64,000 nt of DNA from Paracentrotus lividus (lineage: Eukaryota > Echinodermata > Echinoidea > Camarodonta > Echinidae), in assembly GCA_940671915.1 (NCBI GenBank), contig CALNVZ010003426.1, forward strand, positions 39,613,490-39,677,489, read 5' to 3'. Positions 1 to 12,620 of this stretch are shown here, piece by piece. The notes beneath the pieces were generated by a model. It did no database searches, was not told the origin of the DNA, and was given only the letters and a program-made list of their open reading frames with translations. The first letter of the stretch is position 1. Every line of letters begins with the position of its first letter. The position numbers were made by a program, and so were the translations under genes.

Positions 1-345
1 TGTCCACCACATCTGGGGCGTGGTGGTAGGCCTACATGTTGTAGTCACGCCCAATGTAGGGTCGTTTGGCACCCCATTTTAATTCAAAATATTTGGGGAC
101 CCCAATTGAAAATTTGAGAGTCTAAGTGCACGAGGCTCATGCTGGCATGGAGCCCGAAATAAGACATAATTAATAAAACCAATGTTGTGCTCAGCTGACG
201 ATATCTTGATTGAGTTCAAATTCTAATGCAAACTTTCTGCCATTTGAAGAGTGCTAAAAGTTTGCTGAGCTTGTGTTATTCAAACCATGTCTCACCAATA
301 TCATTATTGCTTCCAATTCTTCTGAAGTGCGCTTCGACTACCACT

Positions 346-379
346 TGACCTTTGACCTTTTACAGCAATGTTCAAAGGT
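346..379 (-). promoter_or_regulatory. DR1 nuclear-receptor-like site (first copy)
   Basis: TGACCTTTGACCT at 346-358 reads AGGTCAAAGGTCA on the minus strand, a perfect direct repeat with 1-base spacing. It is followed by another AAAGGTCA half site. This is the degraded duplicate of the site at 8200-8238. No functional evidence is visible. Confidence 0.3.
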
Positions 380-2109
380 CAAGATGAAATAACTTTGATT
401 GGCAAGCACACATGTTTGCTTCCATTATGAAAAGGCAAAGTCTCAAACGCTTTTGATTCTGAGTAAATATGCAATCTGTCAACACATGGTTTTTATCTCT
501 CAATTCTAAATCTAGGTCTACATAATGTTTGCCATCACATAGCTGCCTTAAAAATTGTTCAAACAACTTGCATTGCATGAGATCCATCATTTTTAGAGGC
601 AAATCGAGAGGTGGGGAAGGGCGGAACAGGCTGGTTAAGGAGCATGAGCCTTGGTCATTATAATTCAATATTTTATTATTATAAGAAAAATGGAAAATCA
701 CTTGAAATGGACATTGAATTGTTTCTGCTGTGTGATGCATATCACTCTCAGTCTGAATCTGGCCCCAAAATATTGATATCGATAGACCTACCCCCCCCCC
801 CTCCACTCACAAGTACAGACATATAACTTTGTGTGGTGGGGATTCCTATCTATAGTGTAGTCTACCATATACCCAAATTGCTCAAGAACCCTGTATAGCA
901 CAATTTTAACTCTTTAGTTTACCAATGCAGTGCACACGATATCTTCAGAACATGGCACTGAATTCATCTAGCCCTAATCCTGCTGCTTTCAAGCCATCAA
1001 GCTAACCCTGACCCAGGAGTACAAAAGCCATTTCACAGGCAAGCCTCAAAAGCTTGTTACACACAACGACTTCCTCTCCCAGCTCTGTCTTTTGTGTCGT
1101 CAAAGCCCAAGGCGCAACGAATACATATGTCATCACACAAGAGTGGCCTATTCTAATGGAGCGCACTGTCCGCCTCTCGCCAAAAGACGTTGAAATGAGG
1201 CCACAATTGGAAATTCAAACAAATTTGCCCTAAATTGAAAAACACAACTTCCGATCAGATTTACCACATGTCAATTTCAACGTTCCGGATATGACATGAG
1301 GTTAAAAATGATATATTTGAAATCTATTTTATAGTAGGGGCCTATTACACGTAAGCATGTCTCTATGATAAATGATTATAAGGAGGGATTACACATTTAT
1401 TAAAAAAATTTAATTGATGAGCATTACAATATCATACATTTTTTCTTTTTTTTAAGCTGAGTTAAAGATGGGGTATAATCTTGGAAAGAATGAGTTATAT
1501 GCCTTATTGTGTCTTTGTATTTTGTGACCTTTAAACAATTTTTTTTAGATGTTGAAATGTTATCAAATCAAATTTTGACTTTCATCATATTATTTAGCAC
1601 CATCTACTGGCCATTACATTATTATTTCAAATATTCCTCAAAACAATTTTTCATATTTACTATTACTGATTGTTTTCTCCAATAAATGTATTGTGCATGT
1701 GAAGCTCATTTCCTATCAAAATAAGCATAAGAGGTAGCTTACCGGGATCATGACTTTAATACATTTCATAGAATATGCCATTACACATTTACATATTGAT
1801 TTTAGATCTTATTTTTAAAGACATGTGTTTATCATATTTCATGCTGTGACAATAACAACATATTTGAAGATGTGTATTTTTTATTTTTTTTTTATTTTGA
1901 AATTACATTTTTACCAAAATACCCCAGTTTTGAATACTTTCTGCTTCTATAAAAGATGAAAGATTTTTGCACAGGTAACATGATTGTTAAAGCATGTGTG
2001 AACTCACCTATTTGCATATCCTCGTGGGATCGACTAATCTGAGGATATTCTGAATGGCCACTCGTTGGAGAATGGGAAGGGCTATTACCACGAGTGCTGT
2101 CTACCGTGT

Positions 2110-2550
2110 GTCTGGCTAACATGGTACTAATCCACCAAGCATCAATCAAATGTCAATCAATCGATGTCGAATCTAAGCATCCAACAAATGACAATCAATC
2201 GATGGTCGAATCTAAGCATCCAATCAAGTCAAATCAATCGATGGTCGAATCTAAGCATCCAATCAAATCTCAATCAACGATGGTCGAATCTAGCATCCAA
2301 TCAATGCAAATCAATCGATGGTCAGAATCTAAGCATCAATCAAATGTCAATCAATCGATGGTCGAATCTAAGCATCCAATCAAATCTCAAATCAATCGAT
2401 CGTTGAATCTAAGACCATCAAATGTCAAATCAATTGATGGTCGAATCTAAGCATCCAATCAAATCTGAAATCAATCGATCGTTGAATCTAAGCATCCAAT
2501 CAATGTCAAATCAATCGATCGTTGAATGTAAGCATCCAATTAAAATGTTG
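2110..2550 (+). repeat. 41-bp minisatellite, indel-damaged copy
   Basis: This is the counterpart of the array at 10070-10500. Units contain AATCTAAGCATCCAATCAAA and ATCAATCGATGG, but spacing here drifts to about 38-41 because bases are missing. Short open frames across it (for example 2094-2450) are translations of the repeat and are not genes. Confidence 0.85.
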
Positions 2551-3399
2551 AATCCAGATTTGAATTCAATGTCAGATGAGAAGTGTTCGAGTTATCTGTG
2601 CTCAAGAAGGGATTCCTTTCAAATTGCTGAATGAAGAGTAAATTCCACAGTTGAATTTTCGAAGTGAGAAGGAATTCACAATATGAAGAAAGGGGGTAAA
2701 ATGCTTTCATATAGTTATATGAATCGTATGATAACTGTAAACTGTAAAAAATTGATTAAACCAAAGGGCTATTTATGATTTCTGTTCATTCATCAAACTT
2801 TTATTACCAACTTGCAAGAAGAATAACCTGATAAGTAAGAAAATAGAACCCTCTGAATTGGTATCTAGTTTACAAGCGAGCCACCAGAAATTTGTAGACA
2901 CTGAATTGTTCGAAATCAAAAATACTATTTGATTCCCAGATATAAATTATCCACACTCAAGAAAGAGTATTCTGATGTAAGATGGAGAGAAAACAGCATA
3001 ACTGTCAGCTTTTATAGTGGATATTAATAGTCTGCACAATATATCAGTTTACAACCGTCAGTATCAATAGCTCTGATGAAAAGAAATTATATATCTCTTA
3101 GCCACTTTGCAGCATCAATCTCATAAAAGTGAACTGCAATCTGTAAATGTCTCTTCACACAGAGAATGACGAAGATGGTATGAGCTGCAGAGTAGTGATA
3201 ATCAAGTACATGCTCCAAGCAAAATCTTTAAATGTTGTACCTCCAGTCTGCAGTATTTATTTATTATCTCAAGGTTGTCTTATGAATCCAATACTTCGGT
3301 GATGTCACAAGGGTTCATGGTTTGATGATGAACTATTTACCCATTTCCTAGGGGTCGGTTTGATCCTTGTAGACTACAGACTCCTGCTATGTAACAAAT

Positions 3400-4640
3400 G
3401 TAACAACTGCTTGCTTGGCGCAAGAATCAAAAGGTGAAAGTCGATCCAATGAATTAAGACCGAAGCGTGTTATCATAGTCATCAGCCGAACAAGTTCTCC
3501 AAATCCACTGTGTTGGTATGTGTTCTGTGTACTCGGTCCACCAGAGCTGCTACAAGGTTATACCCTCTCCACAGATCGGCTGATACAACGCCACACCAGT
3601 GTTTTTCTCCCTTGCAGCTATAACAGCTAACGGCGAGACAACTACCCCGGGCTTGGGTCGCAGAACGACTGAAACACACGCTGCCAGTGACATTCACGTT
3701 AGCAAGTCACTAGAGGAGAGTGCGTAAGGGACGTCTGAAGAGAGAGAGAGGCTGAGAAATGTTGACGGAGTGATAGAGAGAGAGAGAAAGGGGAACAGGG
3801 TGGAGGGAAACAATAACACACAGTGTCAAAGCACGTTTTTGGGAGCCCCTTGCGGCCAGGTAATTGGTACTCGGTGAAGGGGTGCTGAGGTTTCCCCTAT
3901 TTGAATGCTGAGGGCAAGGGGTGTTCCCGGTGTACTAGCCTACCGAAACAATGTCTTTACTATGACGAAAGGGGGCGAGAGAAGCACCATGTCATGTTGG
4001 GACGGCCCGCGAGGTTCTACGTCACATGGGCCAGGCAGAGAGAGAGAGAGAGAGAGGGGGTAGACCTCACTCAAGAACGAGCACACTTTGGATGTTAACG
4101 ACTGCGGTGTTATGTGTGTATGTGAGTGTGCGTGTTTATTTGTGGGTTTGCGCAGTCTGATGTTATGCCACTACTCTACACAAAGCGCAAGCGCTTCGCA
4201 CTGACTGGCTGTTCATATACAGACAACACTCAATATTTAGCAGACTGGGCCTTGGTTTTCAATTCCCCTATACACTGCCACTCTGCATTCCCATATCCAC
4301 TGTCGCTCTCTTTCCTTCTCCACCCTCCTCTTTCTCTCTCCCTCTCTATCTCTCTCCAAATCCAGCACACATTGGGGTTGACCTTGAATACATAGGGGTC
4401 AGTTTCAGGTCAGCCCCCAAGCCCTGAGCAGCCAATCAGGGCTGGAAGATCCAGTTCACCATTTGCATTTTAATACTGGGTTTATGACTCAGCCAGAGAG
4501 GGGATAAATTGCACCATCGCTAGTGGGCATAATGGAACAATCCCATTGCTCCATAGTAGTTTCAGGTGCACTTTGTGGCCCATTCCATTGCATTCAGAGG
4601 GGGGTTCATCCGAGATGGCTGAAACCAGGTCATAGGGGCA
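3400..4640. promoter_or_regulatory. GC-richer, promoter-like block (first copy)
   Basis: This is the damaged duplicate of 11380-12620. It has the same GA tracts and the same ordered words: CCAATCAG at 4432-4439, ATTTGCAT at 4461-4468, TGACTCAGC at 4485-4493 and GATAA at 4503-4507. Confidence 0.3.
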
Positions 4641-5867
4641 TCGCATAGAGATATGACAACTTTGTTATCATTGTAAAATAGCTGATCATATTTTTAATTC
4701 CTGATACCTCTCAGATATATATGTCCTCTACTACGGATAACAATGTTTCATTAATCTATCTCATTTATTTATTTCAAAATAAAATCATTTTTCGTTTATT
4801 TCATCTTCTCTTCACAAAATTTCAATCAGAAACTTTCAAACCGAAGTTAAAATTGAGGATTAACCAGTTAGAAATATAGATATGATAACTGCTCAATACA
4901 ACAAATAAAATGAGCAAATAAAGTGGTCATTTTACATGTAGGCCTATATATTATGCAGCCTGAAATTGTGTCAAAGGATTTTTAAAGTTATTACAACGGA
5001 AGAATTTGTGGTTAGATTTGAAATCTTCCATGAAACCAAGGAATCATGCTTGTTAATATCATGATTGTTTCAAGTGGAAAGGAAATATTGGTAACCTTGG
5101 ACAACACGGAAGTCTGATCATGTATCCTGAATGAGACAAATCATAGAAAAGAAAGGAAAAGGGATTAAGAGTTTTGATAGAAAGAACAACAGTAATTAGC
5201 ATGCTACAAAATGTAGATTCTACTTCTTGAAAGATACTTGATTGATAAAAAAACAATGCATAAGAGTATGCACCAAGGCCATGAAAGTCACACAGTCACT
5301 TTCACTTTCATGAATTTCAAATTGGCATTCACAGAAATATCAATTTCAAATTTTTTTCTTTGATTTGTACATTGTGTAGAGTACACTTTGCTTGGTCACA
5401 CGTTCATGATTTTCCATAATTCGTCACACATATAATATGGTGTTAGCATTTACTAAGAATTGCACAATTAATATTCTTTTTTATTATTATATAAAAAGTA
5501 CACTGAACGGTATCTATTTTACTTTACAAGTCTTTTATAATCATTAAAAAAAATTTAAACGATGTATACAGGAATACAGATCAAATATGTGCTAGACTAA
5601 ATCGTTGCCAATTTGAAGGTGGAAAGATTATTCAGTGAGTCTTTGAAAATTAGGTAGGGATGTGGATAAAAGAAGACAAAACCATTGCAGACAGAACATT
5701 GCAATTCAGATCCATCCAGATAACCCTTTACAGAGAAGCCTTTTTGTGTCACAAAGGTAGCGTGAACTTACCCTTTCCCCCTCTGTATTTATTCCAAAAC
5801 AAGTTTGCCAACTATTACAAAAGGTCTGGAAGCTACTTACATGCAATTATATCCTGTCTGTTTTCAT

Positions 5868-6330
5868 TAGCTTTGTTCACACGGTATCGTTGAAGTTTCA
5901 AACTCAAGGTTTTGTAATCCCGAGATTTGAAACTGCAATGGTGGAACTTCGACTTGGATTCACTAAGCTTGAGGTTTAAACTACAAGTACAAGCATTGCC
6001 TTATGACCAGAAATACCATTGAGAGGAAAATAATCTCGATCTCTACTCCAAGAAAGCACACCCCACTATGGGCCCAAGAGCTAAGTTTAATAAAACCTTA
6101 TAACGTTACAAATCAGTACGTGGGGGCGCCTATTGCTTGAGGTTTCATGAAAGTTGAAGCTGAAACCTCAAGATCTCTTATGGTTTAAAACTATATGAAA
6201 CTCTGGTTTTATCAAACAGAAGTGTGTCCACCAAGTCTAAACTGTAAGCTAACCTCAGTGACCCCAAGGTTTGAAACCATGATGAAACCCCAAATTAACA
6301 TGCAAAATTAGCTTGTTGTGTGAACGCAAT
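5868..6330. mobile_element. Foldback element with GTTCACAC ends (first copy)
   Basis: GTTCACAC at 5875-5882 and GTGTGAAC at 6318-6325 bound a block full of GAGGTTTMAAACT and GGTTTGAAACC-like words in both orientations. This is the duplicate of 13875-14350. Confidence 0.45.
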
Positions 6331-6949
6331 TATTGCCTGCACAGCCATCACTGTCTATTTATTGAAAGATCATCAATTTCAAAGGAACATTGACTCTAGA
6401 ATGATGGGTTTGTACACAATGAAAAAATGAAATTACAAAAATTCTTTTACATGTGTACATCTATGTCATTCAAGACAAGGCAGGTTTTGTAAACTATTTT
6501 AAACCTGTAGATTTAATGTTTAATAATGGAAAGTCTTGTTGCACTGGAAATTAGCCTTTAAAAAATTAATAATCAATCATGCAATATAAAAGATTTTTTT
6601 TCAAATTTTTTTTTTAATTGAATATTTTAGTACACATAAGGCCAAAGATGCCTACAAATGATATCAAGCTTCAATATCTATGTTTCAATAGATTATTTTC
6701 TTTATATATTTTCTATCTTTATCTATGTACAATTAGGGGCTTGTTCAGGAGTAAAAAACATTATGACCTTTTTTCTTTTTCCTTTTTTTTTTTTTTTTTG
6801 GGGGGGGGGGACAAGCTTTTTGTAAAAGTTTTGAAAGTTTTTTTATTATTTTTTAATAGCACCACATTAAACATTTTCCTTGGGTCCAGATCATACTTTG
6901 GGAATTCATGTGCGAATGGGCTCTGTATAAAATTCTAAATTTGGGGAAT

Positions 6950-6974
6950 NNNNNNNNNNNNNNNNNNNNNNNNN
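6950..6974. other. Assembly gap of exactly 25 N
   Basis: Twenty-five N separate the end of the indel-rich copy from unique sequence. A fixed 25-N spacer is a convention of some long-read gap-filling software for gaps it extended into but could not close. That fits the duplication on either side. Confidence 0.95.
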
Positions 6975-7137
6975 AAAAAAAGAGAGAGATATGTTAATCA
7001 TTGTTTTCCTTCTTTTTCCTAATGTATTCATTGTTTTTTCTCTTTACTTGTGTTATCAAGTTTACGAATAATTATAACATATCATGACCACATTTTCATT
7101 GATTGGCTAATGCTTAGCCCTTTTCCTTAGCACGGTT

Positions 7138-7375
7138 TGGTTTCAGACTGCAACTCTTAGACCGCAATTGCCCCGGCTAACTCCGCAATTACCACGCTAA
7201 CCTGCTTTTTAGCAGGGGCCAGATAGTACCGTACTATTTACCGTGCTAGCCTACTTGGTAAACGCAGTCTGAAACCGGAAGCGTGCTAAGCTTACCCCAG
7301 GAAATAGGTGGTACTAAGCCCCCCTTAGCCCTACTATTTCCTGGGGTTAAGGATTTTAACTGCAGTCTGAAAAGC
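7138..7375. mobile_element. Small foldback element with CAGACTGCA/TGCAGTCTG repeats
   Basis: TTTCAGACTGCA at 7141-7152 is answered by GCAGTCTGAAACC at 7264-7276 and by TGCAGTCTGAAA at 7361-7372. Between the last two lies a perfect 13-bp hairpin, CCCCAGGAAATAG at 7295-7307 and its complement at 7334-7346. There is no coding capacity. It is probably a non-autonomous DNA element, family unknown. Confidence 0.55.
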
Positions 7376-7845
7376 ATATTAGAGGGTGTGGTCTTACAGA
7401 ATGTCTCCAAGTACTCATACCTAAAAGTTGTAGGTCAAACACATACTGTAAAAGCCCTTCCCTCCTCATTCCTCCATTCCTTCTGCCCCCACCGATTCTG
7501 TCCCTTCCTCAATATTGTGATTGACATTTAAACATGCTGTAAAGATTTTGCTATTGCTCACCACATCCACAAGCACTGTTGGGGTGTGGTCGTACCCCCC
7601 CCCCCCTCATTTTGTCCGTACCCATTTTATCCTTTCCCCAATATCATACTGAGAATTAAACATGTTGTAATGATAACTACTGTTCACCACATCCACAAGC
7701 ACTCTTGGGGGCATGGTCAAACAGAATGTTTCGAAGTTTGAAGTCAACCCAAATACCCATTCTTCCCTCCTACCCCCACCCCTTCTGCTCCTCCCCAATG
7801 GAATGCCTTCAACTAAAATATGTTGACTTGAATACTAGTGAGTGT
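7376..7845 (+). repeat. Diverged long-unit tandem repeat around CACCACATCCACAAGCAC
   Basis: CACCACATCCACAAGCAC occurs near 7560 and 7683. A related CCACCACATCTAGGGGCGTGG follows near 7850, and a GGGTGTGGTCTTACAGAATG start lies near 7385. The units are about 125-165 bp and diverged. A run of C interrupts one unit near 7597. Confidence 0.5.
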
Positions 7846-8199
7846 TGTCCACCACATCTAGGGGCGTGGTGGTAGGCCTACATGTTGTAGGTCACGCCCA
7901 ACTTGTAGGGTCGTTTGGCACCCCCATTTTAATTCAAAATATTTAGGGGACCCCAATTTCAAAATTTGAGAGTCTAAGTGCACGAGGCTCATGCTGGCAT
8001 GGAGCCCGAAATCAAGACATAATTAATAACACCAATGTTGTGCTCAGCTGACGATATCTTGATTGAGTTCAAATTCTAATGCAAACTTTCTGCCATTTGA
8101 AGAGTGCTAAAAGTTTGCTGAGCTTGTGTTTACTCAAACCATGTCTCACCAATATCATTATTGCTTCCAATTCTTCTGAAGTGCGCTTCGACTACCACT

Positions 8200-8238
8200 T
8201 GACCTTTGACCTTTTACAGCAGATGTTCCAAAGGTCAA
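8200..8238 (-). promoter_or_regulatory. Perfect DR1 nuclear-receptor site with a third half site
   Basis: TGACCTTTGACCT at 8200-8212 is, on the minus strand, AGGTCAAAGGTCA. That is the textbook DR1 recognised by HNF4, RXR and COUP-TF type receptors. AAAGGTCA follows at about 8231-8238 in the opposite orientation. The word match is direct observation and use in the cell is inference. No gene start is recognised nearby. Confidence 0.35.
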
Positions 8239-10069
8239 GATGAAATAACTTTGATTGGCAAGCACACATGTTTGCTTCCATTATGAAAAGGCAAAGTCTC
8301 AAACGCTTTTGATTCTGAGTAAATATGCAATCTGTCAAACATTGGTTTTTATCTCTCAATTCTAAATCTAGGTCTACATAATGTTTGCCATCACATAGCT
8401 GCCTTAAAAATTGTTCAAACAGACTTGCATTGCATGAGATCCACATCATTTTTAGAGGCAAATCGAGAGGTGGGGAAGGGCGGGAACAGGCTGGTTAAGG
8501 AGCATGAGCCTTGGTCACTTATATATTCAATATTTTATTATTTATAGAAAAATGGAAAGATCACTTGAAATGGACATTGATTATTGTTTCTGCTGTGTGA
8601 TGCATATCACTCTCAAGTCTGAATCTGGTGCCCCAAAATATTGATATCGATAGACCTACCCCCCCCCCCCCCCCCCTCCACTCACAAGTACAGACATATA
8701 ACATTTTTGTGTGGTGGGGATTCCTATCTATAGTGTAGTCTACCATATACCAAATTGCTCAAGAACCCTGTATAGCACAATTTTAACTCTTTAGTTTACC
8801 AATGCAGTGCACACGATATCTTCGAGACATGGCAACTGAATTCATCTAGCCCTAATTCTGCTGCTTTCAAAGCCATCAAGCTAACCCTGACCCAGGAGTA
8901 CAAAAGGCATTTCACAGGCAAGCCCTCAAAAGCTTGTTACACACAACGACTTCCTCTCCCAGCTCTGTCTTTTGTGTACGTCAAAGCCCAAGGCGCAACG
9001 AATACATATGTCATACACCACAGAGTGGCCTATTCTCAATGGAGCGCACTGTCCGCCTCTCGGCCAAAAGACGTTGATAATGAGGCCACAAATGGAAATT
9101 CGAACAAATTTGCCCCTAAATTTGAAAAACACAACTTCCGATCAGATTTACCACATGTCAAATTCAACGTCTCGGATATGACATGAGGTTAAAATGATAT
9201 ATTTTGAGAAATCTATTTATAAGTAGGGGGCCTATGTACACGTAAGCATGTCTCTATGATAAATGATTATAAGGAGGGATTACACATTTATTTAAAAAAA
9301 AATTAATTGATGAGCATTACAATATCATACATTTTTTTCTTTTTTTTAAGCTGAGTTAAAGATGGGGTATAATCTTGGAAAGAATGAGTTATATGCCTTA
9401 TTGTGTCTTTGTATTTGTGACCGTTCAAACAATTTTTTTTTAGATGTTGAAATGTTATCAAAATCAAAATTTGACTTTTACATCATATTTATTTAACACC
9501 ATCTACTGGCCATTACATTATTTATTTCAAAATATTTCCTCAAAACAATTATTTCATAGATTTAGCTGATGTACTGATTTGTTTTTCTCCAATGAAATGT
9601 ATCATGTGCATGTGAAGCTCATTTCCTATCAAAATAAGCATAAGAGGTAGCTTACCGGGATCATGACTTTAAATACATTTTCATAGAATATGCCATTACA
9701 CATTTACATATTGATTTTTAGATCTTATTTTTCACAAGACATGTGTTTTATCATATTTCATGCTGTGACAATAACAACATATTTTGAAGGTGTGTATTTT
9801 TTATATATTTTTTTTATTGTTGAAATTACATATTTACCAAAAATATACCCCAGTTTTGAAATACTTTCTGCTTCTATAAAAGATGAAAGATTTTTGCACA
9901 GGTAACATGATTGTTAAAGCAATGTGTGAACTCACCTATTTGCATATCCTCGTGGGATCGACTAATCTGAGGAATATTCTGAATGGCCACTCGTTGGAGA
10001 ATGGAGGAGGGGCTATTACCACGAGTGCTGTCTACCGTGTGTCTGGCTAACATGGTACTAATCCACCAA

Positions 10070-10500
10070 GCATCCAATCAAATGTCAATCAATCGATCGT
10101 CGAATCTAAGCATCCAATCAAATGTCAAATCAATCGATGGTCGAATCTAAGCATCCAATCAAGTGTCAAATCAATCGATGGTCGAAATCTAAGCATCCAA
10201 TCAAATCTCAAATCAAGCGATGGTCGAATCTAAGCATCCAATCAAATGTCAAATCAATCGATGGTCGAATCTAAGCATCCAATCAAATGTCAAATCAATC
10301 GATGGTCGAATCTAAGCATCCAATCAAATCTCAAATCAATCGATCGTTGAATCTAAGCATCCAATCAAATGTCAAATCAATTGATGGTCGAATCTAAGCA
10401 TCCAATCAAATCTGAAATCAATCGATCGTTGAATCTAAGCATCCAATCAAATGTCAAATCAATCGATCGTTGAATGTAAGCATCCAATTAAAATGTTGAA
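10070..10500 (+). repeat. 41-bp minisatellite, about 10.5 units
   Basis: AATCTAAGCATCC recurs at 10103, 10144, 10186, 10227, 10268, 10309, 10350, 10391 and 10432, with an AATGTAAGCATCC variant at 10473, giving a period of 41. Each unit contains an ATCGAT palindrome inside TCAATCGATGGTCG or TCAATCGATCGTTG. The GATGG and GATCG variants are partly grouped along the array. Not a CRISPR: there are no unique spacers. Confidence 0.92.
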
Positions 10501-11379
10501 TCCAGATTTGAATTCAATGTCAGATGAGAAGGTGTTCGAGTTATCTGTGCTCAAGAAGGGATTCCTTTCAAATGTGCTGAATGAAGAGTAAATTCCACAG
10601 TTGAATTATTCGAAGTGAGAAGGAATTCACAATATGAAGAAAGGGGGTAAAAATGCTTTCATATAGTTATATGAATCGCTATGAATACTGTAAACTGTAA
10701 AAAATTGATTAAACCAAAGGGCTATTTATGATTCTGTTCATTCATCAAACTTTTATTATCCAACTTGCAAGAAGAATAACCTGATAAGTAAGAAAATAGA
10801 AACCCTCTGAATTGGTATCTAGTTTACAAGCGAGCCACCAGAAATTTGTAGACACTGAATTGTTCGAAATCAAAATAAACTATTTGATTCCCAGATATAA
10901 ATTATCCACACTCAAGAAAGAGTATTCTGATGTAAGATGGAGAGAATACAGCATAACTGTCAGCTTTTATAGTGGATATTAATAAGTCTGCACAATATAT
11001 CAGTTTACAACCGTCAGTAACAATAGCTCTGATGAAAAGAAATGATATATATCTCTTCAGCCACTTTGCAGCATCAATCCTCATAAAAGTGAACTGCAAT
11101 CTGTAAATGTCTCTTCACCACAGAGAATGACGAAGATGGTATGAGCTGCAGAGTAGTGATAATCAAGTGCATGCTCCAAGCAAAATCTTTAAAATGTTGT
11201 ACCTCCAGTCTGCAGTATTATTTATTATTCATCTCAAGGTTGTCTTATGAATCCAATACTTCGGTGATGTCACAAGAGTTCATGGTTTGATGATGAACTA
11301 TTTACCCATTTCCTAGGGGTCGGTTTGATCCTTGTAAGCTACAGACTCCTGCTATGTAACAAATGTAACAAACTGCTTG

Positions 11380-12620
11380 CTTGGCGCAAGAATCAAAAGG
11401 TGAAAGTCGATCCAATGAATTAAGACCGACAGCGTGTTATCATAGTCATCAGGCGAACAAGTTCTCCAAATCCACTGTGTTGGTATGTGTTCTGTGTACT
11501 CGGTCCACCCAGAGCTGCTACAAGGTTATAACCTCCTCCACAGATCGGCTGATACAACGCCACACCAGTGTTTTTCTCCCTTGCAGCTATAACAGCTAAC
11601 GGCGAGACAACTACCCCCGGGCTTGGGTCGCAGAACGACTGAAAACACACCGCTGCCAGTGACATTCACGTTAGCAAGTCACTAGAGGAGAGTGCTGTAA
11701 GGGGACGTCTGAAGAGAGAGAGAGGCTGAGAAATGTTGACGGAGTGAATGAGAGAGAGAGAGAAGGGGAACAGGGTGGGAGGGAAACAATAACACACAGT
11801 GTCAAAGCACGTTTTTTGGGAGCCCCTTGCGGCCAGGTAATTGGTACTCGGTGAAGGGGTGCTGAGGTTTCCCCTATTTGAATGCTGAGGGCAAGGGGTG
11901 TCCCGGTGTACTAGCCTACCGAAACAATGTCTTTACTATGACGAAAGGGGGCGAGAGAAGCACCATGTCATGTTGGGACGGCCCGCGAGGTTCTACGTCA
12001 CATAGGGCCAGGCAGAGAGAGAGAGAGAGAGAAGGGGGTAGACCTCACTCAAGAACGAGCACACTTTGGATGGTTAACGACTGCGGTGTGTATGTGTGTA
12101 TGTGAGTGTGCGTGTTTATTTGTGGGTTTGCGCAGTCTGATGTTATGCCACTACTCTACACAAAGCGCAAGCGCTTCGCACTGACTGGCTGTTCATATAC
12201 AGACAACACTCAATATTTAGCAGACTGGGCCTTGGTTTTCAATTCCCCTATACACTGCCACTCTGCATTCCCATATCTCACTGTCGCTCTCTTTCCTTCT
12301 CTCCACCCCTCCCTCTTTCTCTCTCCCTCTCTATCTCTCTCCAAATCCAGCACACATTGGGGTTGACCTTGAATACAGTAGGGGTCAGTTTCAGGTCAGC
12401 CCCCAAGCCCTGAGCAGCCAATCAGGGCTGGAAGATCCAGGTCACCATTTGCATTTTAATACTGGGTTTATGACTCAGCCAGAGAGGGGATAAATGCACC
12501 ATCGCTAGTGGGCATAATGGAACAATCCCATTGCTCCATAGTAGGTTCAGGTGCACTTTGTGGCCCATTCCATTGCATTCAGAGGGGGGTTCCCATCCGA
12601 GATGGCTGAAACCAGGTCAT
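11380..12620. promoter_or_regulatory. GC-richer, low-repeat block resembling a promoter or 5' UTR region
   Basis: Composition rises from the surrounding AT-rich DNA. The block contains CpG words, GA tracts (around 11713, 11750 and 12015), a CT tract (12290-12340) and a cluster of regulatory words at 12418-12493. No frame longer than about 85 codons is open, and none resembles a known protein. It could be a promoter with untranslated exon or an enhancer. The strand of any transcription cannot be decided. Confidence 0.3.
12418..12493. promoter_or_regulatory. CCAAT, octamer, AP-1/Maf and GATA word cluster
   Basis: Within 76 bases are CCAATCAG (12418-12425, the NF-Y consensus), ATTTGCAT (12447-12454, the POU octamer ATGCAAAT on the minus strand), TGACTCAGC (12471-12479, AP-1 with a Maf half site) and GATAA (12489-12493). 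GGTCA half sites lie just upstream. The matches are exact and the regulatory role is inference. Confidence 0.4.

Larger units (their letters stand above)
1..6949 (+). repeat. Indel-rich second copy of 7846-14999 (probable assembly duplication)
   Basis: This stretch aligns collinearly and in direct orientation with 7846-14999 over its whole length. It is 6949 bases against 7154, and most differences are single missing bases, often in homopolymers and simple repeats. That is the error style of unpolished long reads, not of biological divergence. It ends exactly at the N run. Base 1 is already inside the copy, so the homology may continue upstream of the window. Anything found here should be read from the cleaner copy. 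Confidence 0.9.

Noticed and set aside
2094..2450. 118-codon open frame rich in Ser, Lys and Asn
   Set aside because: It is a translation of the 41-bp minisatellite in the indel-damaged copy; the cleaner copy does not keep the frame.
10070..10500. Regular repeat array considered as CRISPR
   Set aside because: Units are contiguous with no unique spacers, and the sequence is eukaryotic.
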